Below are positions 37,201-45,339 of a DNA stretch of 64,000 bases, piece after piece (position 1 is the first letter of the stretch; each line of letters starts with the position of its first letter). The notes under the pieces are model-generated. The model searched no databases. It saw only the letters and a list, made by a program, of their open reading frames with translations, and was not told the DNA's origin. Position numbers and translations under genes: made by a program. The DNA is taken from positions 54,394,986 to 54,458,985 of the forward strand of contig OW804097.1 in the NCBI GenBank assembly GCA_942159475.1, given 5' to 3'. This DNA is from Sthenelais limicola (Eukaryota > Annelida > Polychaeta > Phyllodocida > Sigalionidae).

Positions 37201-38446
37201 AATGTTTACTGATGCATATCGAAAAGGTCCTTAAAACCCCAAAATCAAAATTACTGACCGCGGGAACCATGTAATATATCCAGAGGTACAATGCTCATCC
37301 GCGCTCACCCACTGACTCCTATTCATTGGTTCTCACTCTGTACACATCCAGGAGGAGGAGCCTGAGTATCCTAATATTATAACAGCTCTAACTGCCGGTA
37401 TCTCCTGCATGCAGTGTGTAGCTCTGATTTATGGACCGGTATATATAAGTATGGTATATCTAAGTGGGCTTAATAAACCATATAGCAACCCTTGTTGTAC
37501 GTATGATGAAACAAAATTTACAAAACTTGAAGGACATGTTTATATGGATGAACTCACTTGTTATGCTGGAATAGATGGGTCTGAAGTATGTGCCACCAAA
37601 ACTACCAGCCTGAAGCACCTCTTTGGGAGTCATATTGGGACGGAAGTCCGGAAAATCTGGGAAGACGAGCTGTCCCTTGGCATTTGCCTTAGGTAGTGGC
37701 TCAGTAAACTTGATGTCTTCCAAGTCCTTCATGAAAGAAAAGTTCTTTGTTCAATATCATCTACAGGGATGCAAGCGATGCAAGTCGGGCCATGCGAAAA
37801 AAAACTAAAAATTTCGAGTGACTACTTATTATTAATTAGAGCTTGAACCTCCAGTAGGCCTACAGATGTTTTCAAACTGGTTTGATGGAAATGAGTTAGA
37901 TGACAAAACGAAAATCAGATTTAAGGTTTTCAAAACAAAAGATTGACGAAATTTGTCAGAGCTGTCTTTTTTTAAAAAAAAATAAAAGGTAGAAATTTGA
38001 TTGTGGAATGGTTGAATTTGGACGCGATTTACGTATTTTGGGAGGTTCAAATAAAACTTGATTTTAGTACAAATGCAGGCTTTCATCCCTGCTTCTACCA
38101 TACACACATCTGAGGATCGAGGTTAAGAAATCTGCCATGCAACAACTAATCACGTGTATAATTTAAATGTCTGTTTCATCTATCCTGAATAATTAAAGAA
38201 ATAATTAAGAATATCCACCTCTGATGTCTCAATATTCGTATCTTCGTTGATATTTTTCGGGTAATGCTTCTTTTCTGATCGATCCCCTTCATTTTTATCC
38301 TTCTTCGATCCTTTAACATCCTTTGTTGTTGGTGGTTTGGCAGGTTTTGATTTGGGAGTTTTGTTTGACACACTTTCTGCAGACTTTGGCTTCTTTGCTT
38401 TAGCCCCGTTCTCCTCGAGACGGCTAGATTTTCTTTTAGGTCCCAT
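34228..38446 (-). CDS. Conserved protein of unknown function, five exons
   Basis: Minus-strand exons in order: 38446-38219, 37726-37558, 35483-35413, 35212-35082, 34471-34228. The total of 843 nt gives 280 residues, and every junction keeps phase with gt-ag ends. Residues 1-76 are a Lys/Ser-rich, probably nuclear tail (MGPKRKSSRLEENGAKAKK). The rest is a compact, Trp/Tyr/Gly-rich domain: FPDFPDFRPNMTPKEVLQ, AGSFGGTYFRPI, VWKELPKDWV, WEESGWMHKQDPYGWYQWYC, RFYQGRRSDDDERQVGRW, GRWRNNL, then VSPVVRQTLQHWAY. I recall similar proteins from diverse eukaryotes as uncharacterised; I know no assigned function. A py-rich acceptor at 38470-38469 implies a separate 5' UTR exon. The least certain points are the exon 1 donor (gtggat) and the exon 2 acceptor. 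A 1.6-kb transposon sits in the second intron. Confidence 0.8.
35656..37271. mobile_element. TA-flanked TIR element in an intron
   Basis: catggttcccgcgg at 35656 is matched by its reverse complement ending at 37271, and TA flanks both ends. This is the arrangement of Tc1/mariner-type insertions, though the inverted repeat is short (14 bp). Just inside the ends, 'catcaaaatcactga'/'aatcaaaattactga' strings recur, and 'ttactgatgca...aaaaggtcctta' is repeated at about 36743 and 37208. No transposase frame. It contains a run of about 19 G at about 36414 and a (gga)n tract at 36814-36850. Confidence 0.5.
36814..36850 (+). repeat. (GGA)n microsatellite
   Basis: About nine GGA repeats run into a G-rich tail. 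Like the poly-G tracts in this window, it could form a G-quadruplex. Confidence 0.9.
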
Positions 38447-39190
38447 AATTGTCGAATGTGACAAGCCCCTGAGAAGAAAAAAGTGGTTCATGAAATAATT
38501 TGTTCATGGGTCTGTCATGATTCTTTAACAGGGAAAATTATATTTGGAATAATTGGTCAAAGCATTTAATCCTTATATCTAAGTCTGAGCTAAATGTATG
38601 TGTCCGAAGGCAATAGAAAAGTTTCACTGTATCCTAGACTTACAGCGACGAACCGCCTTTGTTAAAAGGCCCTCAGCCGCAGACCAGACCACATTGAGAC
38701 TTATTAACATGATTTTTAATGACTTTTTTAATGACTTCTTAGAGACTAAGTAAAGGGATATTACAATCGTTTTTAATGTGTTACATATATACTACATAAT
38801 CTTTTCCTCAGAAAAAGATAGCCACTTCCATACAAAGCTATGTGACGTCACACAAATTTAATTAGATGAGAACCCATAACGAACTAAAAGAAGAATTATG
38901 CATTATCAGGACTGAAGTAATGGGTCAGGTCATAAGAAATTCAGAATATATGTACAAATGACCTTCAATGCAGATTTAGTAGGACTACTACCTTTTAAAG
39001 GCGGCCCCTAAATGTCTAAGAAAATGCTGAATTAGATCTATCATTGTTGGTTTGTCCAGTTTATAATGACTTTTAAGGACGAGGGCAGGGGTGAGGGGCT
39101 CCTGTCCATAGGACATATACATTTCTAGTATTACATAAAAGAAAGACTGGCAGCCCCACGGAAAACATTTTCTGCTTCTGTTGATCATTT
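38447..39190. other. Upstream region of the conserved unknown gene
   Basis: A short 5' UTR piece probably occupies 38447-38468. The rest should contain the promoter and a first non-coding exon, but no TATA box or clear element was found. The minus-strand ORF at 38988-39197 (69 codons) ends in a plausible helix (PTMIDLIQHFLRHLG) but is not recognised. Confidence 0.4.
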
Positions 39191-39194
39191 CCTG

Positions 39195-39425
39195 CAACCA
39201 ATAGTCCCAACATTAGACGCTTACATCAGGAACAGTGGACATCTCATCACTGGCGGAGATTAAGCCCCCCCCCCCCCCGGTAGCATTATAGCCACAATGG
39301 ATGTCCAAAGCCTTTATACCAACATTCCTATTGAACCAGGCATAAGAGCTTGTGCATGGGCCCTCGTCGTGAACCAAAACTGAATCCCTCCATTCAGTCC
39401 CTGTGTTCCCTACTCAGGTTAGTGT
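39195..39425 (+). pseudogene. Penelope-like element reverse transcriptase scrap
   Basis: The frame at 39285-39360 reads TMDVQSLYTNIPIEPGIRAC. The D-V-x-S-L-Y-T-N-I-P block is diagnostic of Penelope-like RT. Upstream, in a frame broken by a run of about 15 C at 39266-39280, is QPIVPTLDAYIRNSGHLI, which fits the segment that precedes this block in the family. Downstream, in a third frame, LNPSIQSLCSLLRLVL (39380-39428) matches the following helix. The C run seems to have replaced a short piece of coding sequence. Only about 75 residues remain. Confidence 0.75.
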
Positions 39426-39429
39426 TAAG

Positions 39430-39615
39430 GCCGATATCCACTTAGCCAACAACCGACAAAAGTGTCCAAAGGTGACCGACAATCGGTTCCCTGCCATCGT
39501 CGGTCACCTTCGTCGGTCCCGATATTTACTTACACAACAAAAATGTCACCGACAATTGGTCACCTAGGGGTGACCGATCGTCGGTCACTGGTATTCACTT
39601 GTAAGACAATCGTGT
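39430..39615. repeat. Cluster of gaccgac/gtcggtc motifs
   Basis: The strings accgacaatcgg, gtcggtcacc, gtcaccgacaattgg and gtgaccgatcgtcggtcac recur in both orientations within 150 bases, so the segment can fold on itself. It follows the Penelope scrap and precedes the DIRS element. It is possibly the end of another MITE. Confidence 0.55.
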
Positions 39616-39865
39616 ACCAGGCATTTATATTGTATTTTAATTGTGATTTCCTCAGATACTGTTTCAAACGAAGGTCGATATATTTATCCTGCTTTAATTT
39701 AATGTTATTTCTCATTTGGTGTTGCAGTACCAATGTCCTTAGGTATCAAAAGATAGCAAAAAAAGAGTTAATTTATTCTCAATATTAATTTTCAAATTAA
39801 ACGAGACTTACCTTGGGAAGGTGAAGTTTAATTTTAATTTAGTCGAGGACACCACGAGGGGTGTG

Positions 39866-39899
39866 GAGAATAAACGAGATGCGCGGTCACGTGACTGGC
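39866..39899 (-). repeat. DIRS inverted terminal repeat, 3' side (core)
   Basis: 34 bases identical to the reverse complement of 44897-44930. Outward of this core, 39787-39865 differs from the other terminus but is complementary to the first part of the ICR. Confidence 0.92.
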
Positions 39900-40017
39900 A
39901 TACTTCAACGAGCTAAGTAGCGAGCTGGAAAACTAAATAATCAATAAACACAAATTAAATTACCTGGGAAGAGAGAAGAGTCGAGGAACACCTACAAAAG
40001 GGAGGGAATGGGAGGGC

Positions 40018-40139
40018 GTTTATTCTCCACACCCCTCGTGGTGTCCTCGACTAAATTAAAATTAAACTTCACCTTCCCAAGGTAAGTCTCGTTTAATTTG
40101 AAAATTAAGTCTCGGCCACCACGAGAGTGTGTGGTCGAG
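40018..40139 (-). repeat. DIRS internal complementary region
   Basis: Bases 40018-40107 are the reverse complement of 39787-39876 (the left outer end). Bases 40104-40139 match the reverse complement of 44928-44963 (the right outer end). The two meet at 'gaaaattaag'. Such a splice of both ends is the template proposed to circularise DIRS cDNA before recombination. Confidence 0.92.
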
Positions 40140-40370
40140 AAAAAAAAAGACTTTAAAGCTTACCAGATCGCTACTTAGCCAATCTTAATAAAACTTCCTT
40201 TAACTATTTTTAAACGACCATAACCGCTACGGAGCCCAGCAGGTCGTGAGAGTACTTAATATCAATAAGACTCCTAACCCGAAAATTACTTAAGTTCCTT
40301 TTATTTGACCACGTCATACATTCCTCGAAACCCTCGTACACAAAGGGGGTTTAGGTTTCTTTACTGACCA

Positions 40371-41516
40371 TTATTTCTTTTTGTTGTTCAAGACTACATG
40401 TGCCACTGACTCAGTAGGGTCATCAATATTTTTGTTATAAAACTTAGCGAATGTTTTTTCATTCTTCCACGACGCTTGTCGTAACAGTACATTAACGTTT
40501 ATCCCTAGGGCTGTTGCCTTGGAAGCCACCGCTCCCCTAGTGCTGTGCCCACTATATTTGGCTGTGTTAATACCTGCTGCACCTAACATTTGTTTAACGT
40601 ATCTCGATATCGTGTCCCTGGAGATCTTTTTGTGAGGTTTGAAAGCACTGATCAGCAGTTGCGTTTCACCTTTTCGTAATTCTTCCGTCTTTTTTAGATA
40701 TTCTCTTAGACATCTTACTACACACAACCTCTTGTTATCATTGTAAAAGTAAAGTTTGACCGTGTCTAGGGGATCTCCTAACCGGTTATGTTTCAAAAGG
40801 GTGTCTAATTTGAAAGCTACCTGGTCCTCACGCCAAACAAGTTTGTCTGTCTTGAGTGCTAGCAGCGTTTGGCCTCTGTGTGCCGTAGTGAGGAGAATCA
40901 GAATGATCAATTTTAAAGTGAGAAAATTGATAGACAATTTTGAATTTGGACCCCATTGAACAAGAGTGTTGAACACTTTCTGAACGTCCCACATCTGTTC
41001 ATATCTGGGTTTAGGTGGGTTGAGGTTGTAAGAAGCCTTTACAAGGTCACAAACGATTTCGTCTTTACCTATATTCGTGTCACCCCAGGGAATACACACC
41101 TTTGAGAGAGCCGACCTCGCACTGTTTATTGCTGTATAGCCAGCGCCTTTTTCTGCTAAGGTTCGCAGAAAATCTGTCACCTGTCTACGTGAGGGGCATA
41201 GTTGACTACAATTATTTTGAATACAAAATACCTGCCATTTCTTAATGTAAGTAGTGTAGCATTTCTTTGTACCCGGACACCAAGCATTGGCTATGAATTC
41301 AATCGACTTTTGAGAAATACCTGATCTTTCTAGTTTTTGTTGCAAAAGAGGCATGCCAAGAGACTTGTTTTTGAGATTTCTTCTGATGATTTTTCTACTG
41401 CTTGGTGGGTTAGGTTTTGTTTTTGAGCTCTCATGGAAACTATTGAAGTTGCTTTTTGATGCAACAGGGGAAACCAAGGTTGTCCTGGCCAGTTTGGGGC
41501 GACGAGAATTGCCCAT
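40371..41516 (-). CDS. DIRS tyrosine recombinase
   Basis: 381 residues, phage-integrase fold. Residues 60-170 form the N-terminal SAM-like DNA-binding domain. The catalytic set is complete: Arg214 in AHRGQTLLAL, His324 and Arg327 in GHSTRGA, Trp350 and nucleophile Tyr360 in FAKFYNK. It would insert the circular cDNA by strand exchange, replacing the DDE integrase of LTR elements. The first roughly 60 codons overlap the end of the RT frame (41330-41516) in another phase, as is common for DIRS ORFs. The ATG at 41516 is the first in frame, but a start nearer residue 55 cannot be excluded. Confidence 0.93.
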   Translation of the reverse strand: MGNSRRPKLARTTLVSPVASKSNFNSFHESSKTKPNPPSSRKIIRRNLKNKSLGMPLLQQKLERSGISQKSIEFIANAWCPGTKKCYTTYIKKWQVFCIQNNCSQLCPSRRQVTDFLRTLAEKGAGYTAINSARSALSKVCIPWGDTNIGKDEIVCDLVKASYNLNPPKPRYEQMWDVQKVFNTLVQWGPNSKLSINFLTLKLIILILLTTAHRGQTLLALKTDKLVWREDQVAFKLDTLLKHNRLGDPLDTVKLYFYNDNKRLCVVRCLREYLKKTEELRKGETQLLISAFKPHKKISRDTISRYVKQMLGAAGINTAKYSGHSTRGAVASKATALGINVNVLLRQASWKNEKTFAKFYNKNIDDPTESVAHVVLNNKKK

Positions 41517-43207
41517 TCTGTCTGATCCGCTTCCAGCTTCTGGAGACAGCGAGCCACTAGACTGAAAGGAGGAAAGAGGTAAAACCTTTTACCTGACCAT
41601 TTGAAAGAAAAAGCATCAATAATCAATGCTCCTGGGTCCGGGTGCCAACTGCAGTAAGACTTACATTTAGTGTTAGCTCGAGTAGCAAAAAGATCAAAAT
41701 TTGGAGATCCTAATTTTGAGGAGATGAGCTTGAATAATTTTGGATTTAGTTCCCACTCTAAATTGTCTGCAAATTTTCTTGAAGCCTTGTCGGCTTTCGT
41801 GTTTAACACCCCTGGTATGTGGGCTGCTATCAGCCAGTTGTTGTTTACCTCTGCCCACGACCAGATCTTGCTGGCAATAATATGACACATAATAGACCGT
41901 GTACCACCTTGGTTATTAACATAGGCCACTGCTGTCGTATTGTCTGACAAGACTTTGATCATTGTTTTTTTTACCCTACATAAACTCTGAAGAGAGAACA
42001 AAATAGCTAACAGCTCTAACACATTTATGTGCAGATCCCATTCTTTATCATTCATCGACCATCTACCCCCACACACTAAACGTTCTCTAGAGCCTCCCCA
42101 ACCGGCATACGAGGCATCTGTGGTGATAACAATATCTGGATTTGTGAGACGAATTTTTCTGTTTCTCCAGCTAACTGCATTATCCCACCAAAGGAGGTCT
42201 GACCAAGCTTTATCTGACAACGACATAAAAGCATCAAAGTTTCCCATGCTGGCGGCTAAAGCCTTGATCTTTTCTTGTTCTAAACATTTTGTATGAACCA
42301 TTCCATAGTCAACGGCCACTTCATAGGCTATCAAAAGGCCAATAACTCTGGCCACGTCTCTAATAGTGAACAGGGATTTGTTTCTTAAATCTATGATTGC
42401 TTCTTTGATCTTAACAATTTTGTCTTCCGGTAAGGATACTGTCATGTTAACTGAATCGATAAAGAACCCCAGGAACTGAATTTTCTGTGTTGGCTTAAAA
42501 ACCGACTTATCTGGGTGCACAAAGAATCCCAAATTTTGCAACGAGTTGACTAGGGCCATTGTAGAAGCCGCACACTGCTCAGGGTTTGATGCCATGATCA
42601 AGGAATCGTCTAAAAAAGCAAAGCACATATGACCATCTTTCCTTAGGTTAGCAAACGGTGGGGTCAAGATTTTAGTGAAAAACCTGGGGGCACAGGCCAA
42701 GCCCATAGGCATCCCCACATATTGAAAAAGGTTATCTTTCCATAGAAACCTACAAAACAATCTAGCTTCTTGAGCTAACGGTATTGAGTAATATGCGTCT
42801 TTTAGGTCGATTGAGGCAAACCAGGACCCAGGAGAAATTGTGTTAATAGCTGTTTGTAGTGAAAACATTTTGAAATGCTCGTAATACACCAATTTATTTA
42901 ACCAAGTTAAGTCTAAGATCACTCGGAAAGAACCATCTGGTTTTGGCCTTGTAAACACATTAGAAATGATCTGACCGGGGCTTTGAACTGCTCGTTCGAT
43001 AGCTCCCTTTTCCAACAGTTTGTTAACTTCTGCGTCTACTGCGGCGAACTCCACCATGCTCAATTTAAAAGGTCTAGGTTTTGAGAATTGAATTGGGGTT
43101 TGAGTAAAAGGGATGTTGATTCCCTGGATGGCATTTATGACCCATGGATCTTTCGTTGTGCATAACCAGTTTTGAACATAACAGGCTGTAGAGCCAGCTT
43201 TAAACAA
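41330..43207 (-). CDS. DIRS reverse transcriptase and RNase H
   Basis: 625 codons from the position used here. RT occupies residues about 55-260: VFTRPKPDGSFRVILDL, ASIDLKDAYYSIPL with catalytic Asp134, VGMPMGLACAPRFF, and the active box FLDD at 198-201. RNase H spans about 355-480 with Asp364, Glu398 and Asp422. The tail after about 500 (DLFATRANTKC, YLFPPFSLVARCL) is typical of DIRS pol. The frame has no early ATG; codon 1 here is a TTG and the first ATG is at residue 51. The open frame runs upstream to about 43290 and overlaps the end of gag. Translation may therefore need frameshifting, or splicing from a consensus donor (gag|gtaaga) at 43235/43234. That last point is inference. Confidence 0.9.
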   Translation of the reverse strand: MFKAGSTACYVQNWLCTTKDPWVINAIQGINIPFTQTPIQFSKPRPFKLSMVEFAAVDAEVNKLLEKGAIERAVQSPGQIISNVFTRPKPDGSFRVILDLTWLNKLVYYEHFKMFSLQTAINTISPGSWFASIDLKDAYYSIPLAQEARLFCRFLWKDNLFQYVGMPMGLACAPRFFTKILTPPFANLRKDGHMCFAFLDDSLIMASNPEQCAASTMALVNSLQNLGFFVHPDKSVFKPTQKIQFLGFFIDSVNMTVSLPEDKIVKIKEAIIDLRNKSLFTIRDVARVIGLLIAYEVAVDYGMVHTKCLEQEKIKALAASMGNFDAFMSLSDKAWSDLLWWDNAVSWRNRKIRLTNPDIVITTDASYAGWGGSRERLVCGGRWSMNDKEWDLHINVLELLAILFSLQSLCRVKKTMIKVLSDNTTAVAYVNNQGGTRSIMCHIIASKIWSWAEVNNNWLIAAHIPGVLNTKADKASRKFADNLEWELNPKLFKLISSKLGSPNFDLFATRANTKCKSYCSWHPDPGALIIDAFSFKWSGKRFYLFPPFSLVARCLQKLEADQTEWAILVAPNWPGQPWFPLLHQKATSIVSMRAQKQNLTHQAVEKSSEEISKTSLLACLFCNKN

Positions 43208-43389
43208 AGAAACGTTATTTAGGAGCGGTCTTACCTCAGGAACTATTGTTTCTGGCCGCCCCTTCCCCGAAAACCCGAGTTCTGTGCCCTAGGTTGGTTT
43301 TGTTGGAAAGGGATGTTAGGTTGGAAAGACTGTTGAGGAGCTTGCCAATTAGGTTGCTGCCATTGACCATACTGCTGCTGCTGGTACTG

Positions 43390-44484
43390 CTAGTTGTTTT
43401 GGTTCGGTTGACCAAACCTAGGGTTCCACTGACCCCCTCTGCCTTGACCACGTCCTTTTGGCCGGCGGTTGTTAAATCTTTTGCCTCTGTTGTTTCTGTC
43501 ATACGGGGAATGTCTAGCTATCTTGGCCATAGCCGCTGATTCTTCATCGCATTCCTTAGTCAGGTCTACAAACTTGTCCCCCATTAAAAGAGAACTCTCC
43601 TCTTCTGGTTTTCTACACATCCTATGATATTTAGGGTGGACCCACGACTTTAACGCCTCTCTCCTGCGTTGAGCGATCTCTTGGTGAACAAAAGACATGA
43701 GTCTCAGTCCTTGAATCACATGCGGGCCATGCTCTCCCAGGTGTTTGTCAACATTCTCTCTAGCTTGGATAGCTTCGGCTGCTGGCGCCACTAATGAAAT
43801 GGCTGCGTCTAGGTAGCACTGCATCGATTGGCATTTCTGGTCGAAAATTCTGTGATATCTCTTCATGTTCTGCCAAATCGGTTTGTTTAAAGTAGGCGGG
43901 GTGAGGAATTTTAAGTTCTCAACTCTTTTTTCGTTAATTGCGATCTTATGTAATTTGTTATCCTTATCTGGATTTTGGGCCGCATCTTTCACTACTCTTG
44001 CTAGCGATGCTGAGATCGGAGAAGCTTCTCCTTTCCCTTCTATCTTATCCATCAATTCGCGGAGTTTCTTCTCCGTAGGGCCAGCTTCTTCAAAAGTATT
44101 ATCTTCATCCTCCTCCTCTTCCTCATAGATCATATCATACTCAGACCCAGAAACATCATGTATTTTTTCGCTGTGGACTATAGCCTTCACCGTCTGTCCA
44201 TTTGGAGGGGTCGTACCGTCCTTCTCCGGACCGGCCGCTTGGCTAGCAGAGCCTGCTGCCGCACTCGGTTTGCTTTTCGGCTTTTCTTTACTGGCCTTAT
44301 TTTCCTGATCTTTACTCTTATTCTTTTCCTGAGTTTTAAGCCAATTTAGGAACCAAACAGGGGGTTCATCAGAAGGATGGTCGACAGTTATTTGATCGCC
44401 AGTATCCTTCGCGGGTTTACCGCCTTTCTTACTGCCCGAGGCTGTATTATCGCCCGAGGTGTTATCGCCCGACTGGTTCGCCAT
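43390..44484 (-). CDS. DIRS gag-like protein
   Basis: 364 residues from the ATG at 44484 (MANQSGDNTSGDNTASGS). An in-frame extension to 44724 exists, but its residues are Arg/Ser/Thr-rich and unlike the rest. A disordered Gly/Ser/Lys-rich start leads to a strongly acidic stretch (YEEEEEDEDNTFEEAG), a helical core (HRIFDQKCQSMQCYLDAAISLVAP) and an Arg/Gly-rich nucleic-acid-binding tail (RGKRFNNRRPKGRGQGRGGQ). The frame ends at TAG 43390-43392. The same frame then stays open for 48 more codons, Gln/Pro-rich and ending in GFRGRGGQKQ, to a second TAG at 43243-43245. The natural C-terminus is probably the second stop, reached by readthrough or lost by mutation. Confidence 0.85.
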   Translation of the reverse strand: MANQSGDNTSGDNTASGSKKGGKPAKDTGDQITVDHPSDEPPVWFLNWLKTQEKNKSKDQENKASKEKPKSKPSAAAGSASQAAGPEKDGTTPPNGQTVKAIVHSEKIHDVSGSEYDMIYEEEEEDEDNTFEEAGPTEKKLRELMDKIEGKGEASPISASLARVVKDAAQNPDKDNKLHKIAINEKRVENLKFLTPPTLNKPIWQNMKRYHRIFDQKCQSMQCYLDAAISLVAPAAEAIQARENVDKHLGEHGPHVIQGLRLMSFVHQEIAQRRREALKSWVHPKYHRMCRKPEEESSLLMGDKFVDLTKECDEESAAMAKIARHSPYDRNNRGKRFNNRRPKGRGQGRGGQWNPRFGQPNQNN

Positions 44485-44896
44485 GATAGCTGATCGGCCC
44501 CTACGGTGCGGTTGAGGATTTGGATCAGACAAAATATTTGCAATCACAACCGATTGTTCTTCAAGTGTTTGTGCTGATTTCTTTGACTTTATTGTCTGCC
44601 TAACCATGCTCTTTGCCGTCTTAAGGACAGAAGCGACTCGGCTCCTGATACGGAATGAGGTCTTCGGGTGTAGCGTTAACACGTGGGAAGTCCTGCAAGC
44701 AGAACCAAAACTAAGATTAAACACAATTTCCCCGTGAAAACGAAGTGCAAAAGCTACGCGGCTAATGCTGTACCTCTTAACTCAATCATATTGACAAATT
44801 TTATAAGTAAAAAACAGACCTAATGGTCTTTAAAGAATAATTTACTTACCAACTCGCTGAAGCCACCTTTTCGTCATACGATAATCCCGCTGAAGT

Positions 44897-44930
44897 GCCA
44901 GTCACGTGACCGCGCATCTCGTTTATTCTC
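44897..44930 (-). repeat. DIRS inverted terminal repeat, 5' side (core)
   Basis: Partner of 39866-39899. The bases outward of it (44931-44966) are complementary to the second part of the ICR. It contains cacgtg, a canonical E-box palindrome, also present in the other ITR. Confidence 0.92.
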
Positions 44931-45339
44931 GACCACACACTCTCGTGGTGGCCGAGACTTAATCATTATTCTCCTCTATATCTGCTATATAACTCTTATA
45001 TTTTAACATTATACAGGCTCTTGTAATTCTGTGACGAAACTGGATTTATTTGTGAGACTTTTCTTATATTGTTACTATTGTTCTTTGATCGAGCTCCATA
45101 TTATTTAATATTGATATTTACCTTTGCCACAATTATTAGTTATATGGACAATTCTCACGAAATGGGGGCAATGGGTGATTTCAGAAGTCATTTCTCCAAA
45201 CTACTCAGAATTAGGAAATATTTGTGCATTGATTACTAGTACTAGGGTATTTGTGGAATGTAACCTGAAACTCGCTACTGGATTGGATGAATATTTCTCT
45301 CCCAGCATCAATTTGAATTTTAAACTTAGGTGGTGGGCA

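Larger units (their letters stand above)
39787..44966 (-). mobile_element. DIRS-type tyrosine-recombinase retrotransposon, nearly intact
   Basis: The element is read on the minus strand: gag, RT/RNase H, then tyrosine recombinase, bounded by inverted terminal repeats and carrying an internal complementary region (ICR) after the recombinase. The ITRs share a perfect 34-base core (39866-39899 against 44897-44930). The ICR at 40018-40139 is a head-to-head joint of the complements of the two outer ends, as required by the DIRS circular-intermediate model. There are no LTRs, no DDE integrase and no target duplication, all normal for DIRS. All three frames are open apart from one amber codon near the end of gag, and the RT, RNase H and recombinase active-site residues are present. 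This may be a recently mobile copy. Confidence 0.95.

Noticed and set aside
43236..43502. 88-codon minus-strand Ser/Thr-rich ORF between DIRS gag and pol
   Set aside because: It overlaps the Gln-rich extension of gag, which has the more family-like sequence (RG box); treated as a shadow frame.
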